5,103 nt of DNA, from assembly GCA_947457285.1 (NCBI GenBank), contig CANGVZ010000213.1, forward strand, positions 1 to 5,103, in the 5' to 3' direction. Numbering within the stretch: the stretch's first letter is position 1; every line of letters starts with the position of its first letter. Below, one piece after another: positions 1 through 4,978 of the stretch. This DNA comes from Flavobacteriales bacterium. GTDB lineage: Bacteria; Bacteroidota; Bacteroidia; Flavobacteriales_D; Sanyastnellaceae. The notes under the pieces are model-generated. The model searched no databases, was not told the DNA's origin, and worked only from the letters and a program-made list of their open reading frames with translations. A program made the position numbers and the translations under genes.

Positions 1-697
1 CATAGTTTCGCCCTAAAATTTCCTTGTCTGCAAGATTGAGAATGGTACTGCCATCGTAGCGAAAAATACCATTATCAGCGGAAGCAAACCAAATGTTGCC
101 ACTCTTGTCTTCCATGATACCAGCATTATCGATGGGCGGAAGTTGTTCGAACAACGAAAAACATTTTTCTCCAGCGCTATCTGCTATTGGATCGTAACGG
201 TAAACACCGCCATGCGTCCCCACCCACACAGTTCCAGCTTTGTCAACAAGGATTCCCTTTCGACTTATGTCAATGTGATTGAGTCCGTCTTTTTGATTGT
301 ATTTTTTAAAGACATTTCCATCATAACTATAAACGCCTTGGTCGGTTCCAATCCAGAGATTGCCTTGTTGATCTTCATTAATGGCGAATACACTTTCTGA
401 AATAAAACCATCGGGATTGGAAAAGTATGTCAGTGTTTTTTCATCATACCGAACAACGCCTTCAAAGGTGCCAAACCATAAGTTTCCTTTCGAATCCTGA
501 AAGATACTGCGGATATATTGGCTCACTAGCGAAGTATCAAAATCGGGAGCCATAGCCATTGCCTTCGTGCTTCTTATCACCTTTGGAGCAGGCTTAAGGG
601 TGGGAGATTCTCTGATTGTATTCGTCTTCTCTTGTCCGTTGCAGGAAGAGAAGATGATTAAAAAGCTAAGAAGGAGTATTTTGGTGGATGTCATCAT
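1..697 (-). CDS. Propeller-repeat lipoprotein, 3' end beyond window
   Basis: The reverse strand reads open for 232 codons from ATG at 697 to the left edge, with no stop. Residues 1-19 form a lipoprotein signal: K6, a hydrophobic stretch ILLLSFLIIF and the lipobox FSSC with Cys19 as the probable lipidated residue, so the protein should be anchored in an envelope membrane. After a linker (about 20-55) come four repeats typical of two-component-regulator propeller domains: QDSKGNLWFGTFEGVVRYD (67-85), EDQQGNLWIGTDQGVYSYD (108-126), DKAGTVWVGTHGGVYRYD (152-169) and EDKSGNIWFASADNGIFRYD (196-215). These build beta-propeller blades; in the family they occur in periplasmic sensors and in stand-alone lipoproteins. 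Whether kinase or other domains follow is not visible. The start overlaps the stop of the upstream antitoxin-like gene by one base (TAATG), indicating translational coupling. A second ATG at 694 is an alternative start. The role and ligand are unknown. Confidence 0.9.
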   Translation of the reverse strand, partial: MMTSTKILLLSFLIIFSSCNGQEKTNTIRESPTLKPAPKVIRSTKAMAMAPDFDTSLVSQYIRSIFQDSKGNLWFGTFEGVVRYDEKTLTYFSNPDGFISESVFAINEDQQGNLWIGTDQGVYSYDGNVFKKYNQKDGLNHIDISRKGILVDKAGTVWVGTHGGVYRYDPIADSAGEKCFSLFEQLPPIDNAGIMEDKSGNIWFASADNGIFRYDGSTILNLADKEILGRNY

Positions 698-975
698 TAC
701 TTGGCTGCTATTTGTATCTCGCCACCGATTGCGCGCAGCACTTTCATAATCGTTTCAAATTGGGGTTTGGCGCCATCGGATAAAGCTTTATACAAACTCG
801 GTCTGCTTAAACCTGTTTCTTGAGCAATTTTAGACATTCCAATTGCTTTAGCCACATGCCCGATAGCCGCAATTACATCTGATTCATTTCCTTCAGCTAA
901 TACTGTATTAAGATATTCAGCAATCATTTCGTTGCTGTCTAGATAATAGTCTGTATTGAATTTTGATGTTTGCAT
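697..975 (-). CDS. HTH antitoxin-like protein, COG3636/HI1420 family
   Basis: This complete 92-residue protein resembles the putative addiction-module antidote family COG3636 (HI1420-like, TIGR02684-type). The N-terminal half carries the family pattern YYLDSNEMIAEYLNTVL (10-26), followed by a short helix (31-45). The helix-turn-helix lies at about 47-66 (MSKIAQETGLSRPSLYKALS), then a stretch ending in IMKVLRAIGGEI (76-87). Length is normal for the family, so it does not look decayed. Members usually sit directly downstream of a small RelE/HigB-like toxin gene (HI1419 type) and bind DNA as autoregulators. Here no ORF of toxin size lies upstream up to 1796; the following gene is instead a propeller lipoprotein starting on the last base of this gene's stop codon. 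It is probably an orphan antitoxin or a transcription regulator of the two-gene unit. The family call is strong; the function is inferred. Confidence 0.88.
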   Translation of the reverse strand: MQTSKFNTDYYLDSNEMIAEYLNTVLAEGNESDVIAAIGHVAKAIGMSKIAQETGLSRPSLYKALSDGAKPQFETIMKVLRAIGGEIQIAAK

Positions 976-1043
976 CTTTATGTTGGATTTAGAACAATTT
1001 TTTAGAAGCAGTTTTTAAACGTTGAAGTTTTCGATCCATTATT

Positions 1044-1051
1044 CAAATATA
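1044..1051 (-). promoter_or_regulatory. Candidate -7 promoter element for the antitoxin-lipoprotein unit
   Basis: On the minus strand this reads TATATTTG, an exact match to the Bacteroidota -7 consensus TAnnTTTG, about 70 bases upstream of the antitoxin-like start. No good TTTG -33 element is found at the usual 17-23 base spacing; the region there is T/A-rich (CTTTAATTTAAG). It is the only consensus -7 match I noticed between the first palindromic element and the gene. Confidence 0.35.
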
Positions 1052-1140
1052 GAGGCTTTCTTAAATTAAAGTAGTTCCTCTGCTCATTTCTAAATCTTCA
1101 CGTACATTCCGAAATATCCGGCAGAGAAGCGGAGACTGTT

Positions 1141-1359
1141 GCAGTAGAACGAAGTCGTTGACTTTTTTTACCGCAGAGCCGCGGAGAACGCGGAGGCACG
1201 CAGAGAGGTTAGTCTTTTAATGATCAATAGTACTTTGATTTGTTTCTTTCATCTGAAAGATAAACTTAAAAAATAGGAGCAAAGCCCTCTGCGTAACTCC
1301 GCGACCTCCGCGCCTTTGCGTTTAAATTAATCAAAGCGATTTGAAGGAATTTTTCGAGG
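1141..1359 (+). repeat. Palindromic intergenic element, copy 1
   Basis: This is a ~219-bp imperfect palindrome. The left flank (GCAGTAGAACGAAGTCGTTG and a T7 run) leads into a purine-rich arm at 1170-1208 built of CGCAGAG/CGCGGAG units. The right arm at 1284-1322 includes CTCTGCGTAACTCCGCG (1287-1303) and is its reverse complement at 30 of 39 positions counted by hand. The intervening ~75 bases contain a small hairpin, CTTTCATCTGAAAG (1247-1260). The right flank (1321-1359) contains AATCAAAGCGATTT, which partly pairs back to the left flank's GAAGTCGTTGACTT, so the terminal repeats extend outside the GC-rich arms. No transposase or ORF lies inside. Elements of this CGCAGAG type are, as I recall, scattered in intergenic regions of many bacterial genomes; a MITE-like origin or a structured RNA are both possible. 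Confidence 0.85.
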
Positions 1360-1409
1360 GAGAGATTAAAGCCAAGGCAGAGATGGTTGAGTGATATTCT
1401 TTTTAGCAT

Positions 1410-1629
1410 GCAGTAGAACGAAATCGTTGACTTTTTTTACCGCAAAGGCGCAGAGGACGCAAAGTTTCGCAGAGAGGTTTGTTTTGTTTTTTTGAGTTGG
1501 ACTATAGGTATTAAGAAAAAATATAAAAGTACTTTTTATCTTTTTAGAGCAGACATCTCTGCGTAACTCCGCGACCTCTGCGTCTCTGCGTTTAAATTAA
1601 TCAAAGCGATTTGAAGGAATTTTTCGAGG
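1410..1629 (+). repeat. Palindromic intergenic element, copy 2
   Basis: This second copy has the same orientation as copy 1 and is offset from it by 269-270 bases. The left flank matches copy 1 except for one base (GAAATCG for GAAGTCG), and the right flank TTTAAATTAATCAAAGCGAT and beyond (1591-1629) is identical to copy 1 over 39 bases. The left arm is at about 1439-1479 and the right arm, with the invariant CTCTGCGTAACTCCGCG, begins at 1557. The central ~75 bases are T-rich then A-rich and show no clear similarity to the centres of copies 1 and 3; a local AAAAGTACTTTT palindrome lies there. The conserved ends with an unrelated middle suggest modular construction or a replaced core. Confidence 0.85.
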
Positions 1630-1685
1630 AAGGGAATGGATGGGCTAAGGGTCGCAAGGGAGGGGAGTTCTTTGGGGAATTGAAT

Positions 1686-1737
1686 AAAGCCTAAAACCCC
1701 GCTTTTAGAAATGTGATTTATAGGCTTTTATACGGGG
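1686..1737 (+). promoter_or_regulatory. Possible structured leader (crossing stems) upstream of T9SS gene
   Basis: AAAGCCTA (1686-1693) is perfectly complementary to TAGGCTTT (1721-1728), and CCCCG (1697-1701) to CGGGG (1733-1737). The two pairings cross, so they could form a pseudoknot. A competing small hairpin CTAAAA/TTTTAG (1691-1696 with 1703-1708) shares bases with the first stem. The structure lies 60-110 bases before the start codon. It matches no riboswitch I recognise and may be chance or transcription-termination structure; it also might lie upstream of the real transcription start. Confidence 0.25.
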
Positions 1738-1767
1738 ATAAAAAGGGAGAGGGTGACAATAATAACC

Positions 1768-1775
1768 TATCTTCG
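1768..1775 (+). promoter_or_regulatory. Weak -7 promoter candidate for T9SS gene
   Basis: TATCTTCG differs at one position from the Bacteroidota TAnnTTTG element and lies 21 bases before the start codon, which would give a leader of roughly 15 bases. A clear -33 TTTG is absent; GTGACA at 1753-1758 is the nearest upstream candidate but is too close for the normal spacing. Confidence 0.25.
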
Positions 1776-1796
1776 ATTTCATAAATACATAATGTT

Positions 1797-3575
1797 ATGA
1801 AAAGACATCTACTACTTTGCGCACTCGTTCTTTCTTTCTTTACTGCACTTTCTCAAGTGACGGTAGTGGACACAAACAATGTGGCTGCTTCGGTAAACAC
1901 TTCGGGCTCGCTGTTTAGAGGTTCTTCGGGAATGGCGGGATTCGAATTCCCCAAGGGCTCTGGAATTCATACGCTATTCGCTTCTTCATTATGGTTAGGA
2001 GGAGTAACTCCTGATTCACAATTGAAATTGGCAGCGGGGATGTATGGCAATGAACAAGGGGATTATTATACTGGGCCGCTCACAGCAGATGGCACTGCGA
2101 CCATTACAGCCCAAACGATGGAATTCTATGATCAGGTTTGGCTCGCCAACGCAGCAGATGTCGAAACGCATCTTCTCTTTTTAGAATCTGTTGCTAATAA
2201 TACTTATAATGAAGTTTTTCCCAATGGATATACTGTTCCTGAATGGTTCTTCGAATGGCCTGCGATGGGAGACTATTACAATGGTCAGGCCCTTTTTCTC
2301 GCTCCATTTTTTGACTATGATGGTGATATTAATTATACTCCTGCAAACGGCGATTATCCGCTTTTCCCAGGCGATGAATGTGCATATATTATCTTGAATG
2401 ACAAAGGTGGAGTACACTATGAATCACTTGGTCAGCCTATGGGAGTGGAGATTCACTGCTTCGTTTATTCTTTTAACGACGAATTGAATGAGGCGTTGAA
2501 TAATTCTGTGTTTGTGCGTTATGAAATCATCAATCGTTCTGCTGCTACTTATAACGATGTATATGCGGGTATCTTTTCTGATTTGGATATCGGAACTAGT
2601 ATTGATGATTACATTGCTTCACACGTAGAACAAGCTGCTTATTATGCATACAATGGAGATTCGTTTGATGAGGCAACATTTGCGTCGGGTGGTTATGGTG
2701 AAACTCCTCCGATTCAAGCGGTAGCTGTGTTGAGCGGTCCTTTGAAGCAAGCCGACGATACAGATGATCTTTTGCCAGCAGAGCTTGGAGATTACCAAAC
2801 CTATGGACCGTTTGGAACAGGATATAATGATGGCATTATCGATAACGAACGTTTGGGCCTCACCAATTTTATGTACATTAATACGGGCACCAGTCCCATT
2901 ACTGGCGATCCCGACAATACCCCTGATTTTTACAATTATATGCGTGGAATTTGGAAAAATGGACAGACTTTGTCGTTCGGCGGTTTTGGAGCGAATAACG
3001 GGGGAATGGGTGAGATGATTGAAGCGGACTATGCATTTCCTGGTACCAGTGATCCTTTGTTTATTGGCACTCAAGGTGTAGAAACAACAGAATGGACAGA
3101 GTTAATTGGAGGCAATACTCCTGGCGACCGTAAGGGCGTTGGCGCGATGGGTCCTTTTATTTTGGAGCCAGGAGATCATCAAACCATTGATATCGTTTAT
3201 AGCAGCATCGAAAACGAAGCAGGTGCAGATCCGAATGAGTTGGTAGGACAGACGATTGGTGGATTGCGACAAGCTTTCCTTGATAACATCTTTTCAGAAA
3301 TTCCTGAGCTAGGAAGAACAGTGGGGGTTGCTGAAGAGCTTTCAAAGCAAAGCCTATTGAGCATGTATCCAAATCCTGCCGTGGACATTGTATCTTTCAC
3401 GCATCCTGTGAATACACAGCTACAAATCTTCGCAGCAGACGGTCGTTTGGTAGCACAATGGTTTGCCACTAGCAAGACGAGCCAGTTTGATGTGAGTCAG
3501 TTGGAGTCGGGTGTGTATATGGTCGTGGCGAAAAGCGACGAGAGACAAGCGACGGAGAGACTATTTAGATACTAG
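1797..3575 (+). CDS. Secreted T9SS type A sorting-domain protein, 592 aa
   Basis: The gene is complete. Residues 1-20 are a Sec signal peptide (MKRHLLLCALVLSFFTALSQ), so mature protein begins near VTVVDT. Residues about 24-510 are a large, mostly beta-predicted extracellular region of unknown function. It contains WLGG (66-69), an acidic DYDGDINYTPANGDYP segment (173-188) resembling short Ca2+-binding loops and followed by an ECAYIILND stretch, an NDGIIDNERLGL segment (344-355), and GDRKGVGAMGPFILEPGD (443-460), a pattern I associate with Bacteroidota cell-surface proteins. The last ~75 residues (518-592) match the type A T9SS sorting domain (TIGR04183-like): SMYPNPAVDIVSF, QIFAADGRLV, then SQLESGVYMVVAKSD and the C-terminal RLFRY. 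The protein should cross the outer membrane by T9SS and be released or attached to the surface. No catalytic motif is visible. It stands alone on this strand. The ATG at 1797 is preceded by A/T-rich sequence without a Shine-Dalgarno; an overlapping ATGTTATGA mini-ORF begins at 1792. Confidence 0.93.
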   Translation: MKRHLLLCALVLSFFTALSQVTVVDTNNVAASVNTSGSLFRGSSGMAGFEFPKGSGIHTLFASSLWLGGVTPDSQLKLAAGMYGNEQGDYYTGPLTADGTATITAQTMEFYDQVWLANAADVETHLLFLESVANNTYNEVFPNGYTVPEWFFEWPAMGDYYNGQALFLAPFFDYDGDINYTPANGDYPLFPGDECAYIILNDKGGVHYESLGQPMGVEIHCFVYSFNDELNEALNNSVFVRYEIINRSAATYNDVYAGIFSDLDIGTSIDDYIASHVEQAAYYAYNGDSFDEATFASGGYGETPPIQAVAVLSGPLKQADDTDDLLPAELGDYQTYGPFGTGYNDGIIDNERLGLTNFMYINTGTSPITGDPDNTPDFYNYMRGIWKNGQTLSFGGFGANNGGMGEMIEADYAFPGTSDPLFIGTQGVETTEWTELIGGNTPGDRKGVGAMGPFILEPGDHQTIDIVYSSIENEAGADPNELVGQTIGGLRQAFLDNIFSEIPELGRTVGVAEELSKQSLLSMYPNPAVDIVSFTHPVNTQLQIFAADGRLVAQWFATSKTSQFDVSQLESGVYMVVAKSDERQATERLFRY

Positions 3576-3668
3576 TGACTAGATACTAGCGACTAGCGAC
3601 TAGTGACTAGCGACGGAGGGACAGAGGGACGGAGGTACTGAGCGACTTTTAAAGATACTAGATACTAG
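3571..3668 (+). repeat. CTAG heptad array starting at the T9SS gene stop
   Basis: Six consecutive 7-bp units of the form ACTAGYG or ACTAGAT run from 3571 to 3612, the first one containing the gene's TAG stop (3573-3575). They are followed by three 8-bp units GAC(G/A)GAGG (3612-3635) and, after a short gap, two further ATACTAG heptads (3655-3668). CTAG yields TAG on both strands, and a 7-bp period rotates the reading frame, so stops fall in every frame. Heptad tandem repeats of this general kind are known as STRR sequences in cyanobacteria; here no function is established. Confidence 0.85.
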
Positions 3669-3697
3669 ATTTTAATGCCTAAATAATCATATTATTT

Positions 3698-3728
3698 ACT
3701 GCAAAGTCCCCTCGTGGGGCTTTGCGGT
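3698..3728 (+). terminator. Terminator-like hairpin downstream of T9SS gene
   Basis: A 13-bp stem (ACTGCAAAG-CCCC pairing with GGGG-CTTTGCGGT, left arm from 3698, right arm to 3728) has one bulged T at 3707, one U-G pair in plus-strand RNA and a TCGT tetraloop (3712-3715). The U-G pair favours the plus strand. The following tract is only TTTAA, so the U-run is weak. It is the best candidate terminator for the T9SS gene, 120 bases after its stop. Confidence 0.5.
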
Positions 3729-3746
3729 TTAATGGGGTGATTGGAA

Positions 3747-3764
3747 TCCCGATAGCTATCGGGA
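3747..3764. repeat. 18-bp perfect palindrome TCCCGATAGCTATCGGGA
   Basis: The sequence equals its own reverse complement over 18 bases. From memory, variants of CCCGATAGCTATCGGG are frequent between genes in Bacteroidota genomes, so it is more likely a dispersed repeat or a simple hairpin than an operator specific to this locus. Confidence 0.6.
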
Positions 3765-3812
3765 GGAATTTGGAATGAAGATTATCTCATGGTCTCTGTG
3801 ATGAAGTGTTCG

Positions 3813-4028
3813 ACGAAGTCGTTGACTTTTTTTACCGCAGAGGCTCAGAGAACGCAGAGAATCGCAGAGATGTCTGCCTTGAGACGATGAAAAGCTCTTG
3901 GATTTATTTCTTTTATCTGAGAGTTACACTTCACAAAAATGAACAAACCTCTCTGCGTAACTCCGCGCCCTCTGCGCTGCGCCCCTTTGGAGCCTTTGCG
4001 GTTAATTGAATCAAAGCGTTTTATAGGT
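3813..4028 (+). repeat. Palindromic intergenic element, copy 3
   Basis: This is a diverged third copy in the same orientation. It shares the left flank ACGAAGTCGTTGAC plus T7 run, the CGCAGAG-type left arm (3834-3870), the invariant CTCTGCGTAACTCCGCG (3951-3967), and the right end TGAATCAAAGCG. The right arm carries an extra ~16 bases relative to the other copies (around 3977-3993). The centre is related to copy 1: GATTTATTTCTTTTATCTGA aligns with GATTTGTTTCTTTCATCTGA. Unlike copies 1 and 2, the outer right flank after 4020 is different. It lies between convergent genes and could act as a shared transcription barrier, although its T-run precedes the hairpin rather than following it. Confidence 0.82.
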
Positions 4029-4051
4029 GTCGTCGCGATGAGGAGGGATTA

Positions 4052-4163
4052 ATTCGCAATATCTGATTCGCAATATCTGATTCGCAATTACTAATTCGCA
4101 ATTACTAATTCGCAATTCCGAATTGTGAATTTCGAATTCCGAATTGTGAATTGTGAATTTCGA
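4052..4163. repeat. ATTCGNA heptad array, 16 units, abutting the DinB-gene stop
   Basis: Exactly 16 phased heptads fill 112 bases. The first ten alternate ATTCGCA with ATATCTG, ATTACTA or ATTCCGA, giving 14-bp higher-order units; the rest are ATTGTGA, ATTTCGA and ATTCCGA. The array ends two bases before the DinB-family stop codon (4166-4168, minus strand). It has no gene in it and no obvious hairpin of terminator type. Confidence 0.9.
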
Positions 4164-4165
4164 AT

Positions 4166-4729
4166 TTATTTCCCCAAGAAATCATCGGTGAAGTGGCCGC
4201 GCTGTTTAGGTTGTGAGAATTTATTGTCGTTGAATGCTTTTGAATTTCCTTTAGGAATGGACAGGGAATTCCAGCCGTTTTCAGAGAGCATTTTGCCGAT
4301 AAAAACAATTTGACCAATGTGGTAGGGATAATGAGCGAGCTGGCGATTGATGGCTTCTGTGACCGTGTGACCTTGATTTCGGATATAAATTATTTTATCG
4401 AGATCATCTGTTGTCAAGGAGTTGATGGCCTTAAAAAGGCAATCCCATCCTTCATTCCATTTGGCTAAGAGTTCTTCTCTACTTTGAATATCGTTTTCAA
4501 ATTCGGCGTCTCTATTGCGAAACTCTTTTTCTCCATCTGTTGTGAGGAAGTCGGTCCATCGCGAAAGCATGTTTCCCCAGAGGTGTTTGACGATGGTGGC
4601 GATGCTATTGCTATCTTCGTTGTGTTGCCAGAATAGTTTGTCATCGTGCAATTGAGAGAATGTTTTATCTCCCAACATTTTATAATATTCAAATTGTTTC
4701 CTTACACTTTCTAAATAGTCGGTTGTCAT
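4166..4729 (-). CDS. DinB-superfamily protein, DUF1572 type
   Basis: This complete 187-residue cytoplasmic protein has no signal peptide. The N-terminus (DYLESVRKQFEYYKMLGDKT), SIATIVKHLWGNMLSRWTDF (42-61) and NRQLAHYPYHIGQIVFIGKM (128-147) are the hallmarks of the DUF1572 branch of the DinB/YfiT-like four-helix bundle superfamily. The expected metal-binding triad is present: His49 (in VKHLWGN), His133 (in LAHYPYH) and His137 (in YHIGQ). Some characterised superfamily members are metal-dependent thiol (bacillithiol, mycothiol) S-transferases; DUF1572 itself has no established reaction that I know of, so the substrate is unknown. The ATG overlaps the upstream ParD-like gene's TGA by four bases (ATGA), the position usually held by the ParE toxin gene. 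The protein is unlike ParE in length and sequence. The start is supported by the overlap and by family-like residues from the first codons. Confidence 0.9.
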   Translation of the reverse strand: MTTDYLESVRKQFEYYKMLGDKTFSQLHDDKLFWQHNEDSNSIATIVKHLWGNMLSRWTDFLTTDGEKEFRNRDAEFENDIQSREELLAKWNEGWDCLFKAINSLTTDDLDKIIYIRNQGHTVTEAINRQLAHYPYHIGQIVFIGKMLSENGWNSLSIPKGNSKAFNDNKFSQPKQRGHFTDDFLGK

Positions 4730-4962
4730 TTTTTGTTCTTTAAATTTTTCAAGTTCTCTTCAAAATTGAAATCCTCTACCCGGGAACTTTCCAAGCCATC
4801 TTGGATTGAAGCTTTCAGGGCGATTCTCTTACTTTCTTCATCTTCCAAAAGTCGAAGACCCGCACGTATTACTTCGCTGACGTTTTTATAGCGTCCAGCT
4901 GACACTTGTTGATTTATAAATTGATCAAAATAACTTCCAAGTGAAACGGATGTGTTTTTCAT
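4726..4962 (-). CDS. parD: ParD-family ribbon-helix-helix antitoxin
   Basis: This 78-residue protein has the full ParD pattern: the N-terminal DNA-contacting strand (NTSVSLGSYFDQFI, 3-16), QQVSAGRYKNVSEVIRAGLRLLEDEE (18-43) forming the two helices of the RHH fold, and a charged, probably flexible C-terminal tail (SIQDGLESSRVEDFNFEENL, then KNLKNKK) of the sort that wraps the ParE toxin. In type II ParDE systems ParD neutralises the gyrase-directed ParE toxin and represses its own promoter. Length is typical and nothing is disrupted. The next gene, overlapping by ATGA, is however a DinB/DUF1572 protein and not parE, so this is an orphan or repurposed antitoxin. A strong promoter with a palindrome in its spacer lies just upstream, consistent with autorepression. 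The family assignment is firm; the present role is inferred. Confidence 0.9.
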   Translation of the reverse strand: MKNTSVSLGSYFDQFINQQVSAGRYKNVSEVIRAGLRLLEDEESKRIALKASIQDGLESSRVEDFNFEENLKNLKNKK

Positions 4963-4978
4963 ATTGAATGCATTTTTA

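Larger units (their letters stand above)
976..1796. other. Gene-free 821-bp intergenic region between divergent units
   Basis: No credible coding sequence is present on either strand. The content is the minus-strand promoter candidate near 1044, two same-orientation copies of a palindromic element (1141-1359 and 1410-1629), a 50-base unrelated spacer between them, and an AT-rich leader with potential secondary structure before the T9SS gene. Bases 1052-1140 and 1630-1680 contain nothing I can identify. In particular, I find no remnant of a RelE/HigB-like toxin upstream of the antitoxin-like gene. Confidence 0.7.
3576..4165. other. Gene-free region between convergent genes, filled with repeats
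   Basis: Between the stop of the T9SS gene and the stop of the convergent DinB-family gene there is no credible CDS. From left to right it holds the CTAG heptad array, a terminator-like hairpin (3698-3728), an 18-bp perfect palindrome (3747-3764), the third palindromic element (3813-4028) and the ATT heptad array (4052-4163). The open frame seen across 3806-4009 lies entirely inside the repeat element. Confidence 0.75.

Noticed and set aside
143..749. Plus-strand open frames of 85 and 60 codons
   Set aside because: They are antisense to the propeller lipoprotein, whose reverse-strand frame shows signal peptide and four clear repeats.
989..1039. Minus-strand 16-residue peptide MDRKLQRLKTASKKLF upstream of the antitoxin-like gene
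   Set aside because: It would begin at or next to the predicted transcription start with no leader or ribosome binding site and is too short to judge.
1170..1322. Classical rho-independent terminator
   Set aside because: The T-run precedes the hairpin on the plus strand and becomes an A-run after it on the minus strand, so neither orientation has the required U-tract.
1141..1629. CRISPR array
   Set aside because: The repeats are ~220-bp palindromes with only two adjacent copies; there are no short direct repeats with uniform unique spacers and no cas genes.
2181..3475. Several open frames of 68-151 codons on both strands
   Set aside because: All are shadows within the T9SS gene, whose frame has a signal peptide and sorting domain.
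3806..4009. 67-codon plus-strand open frame
   Set aside because: It lies wholly in the palindromic repeat copy 3, shows no family resemblance and is not open in the equivalent parts of copies 1 and 2.
3571..4163. CRISPR array or iterons of an origin
   Set aside because: The heptads are contiguous without spacers, and no initiator gene or DnaA-box cluster is present.
4105..4692. Open frames of 62-75 codons overlapping the DinB-family gene
   Set aside because: They are alternative frames of a gene with clear DUF1572 motifs; part of one is translated heptad array.
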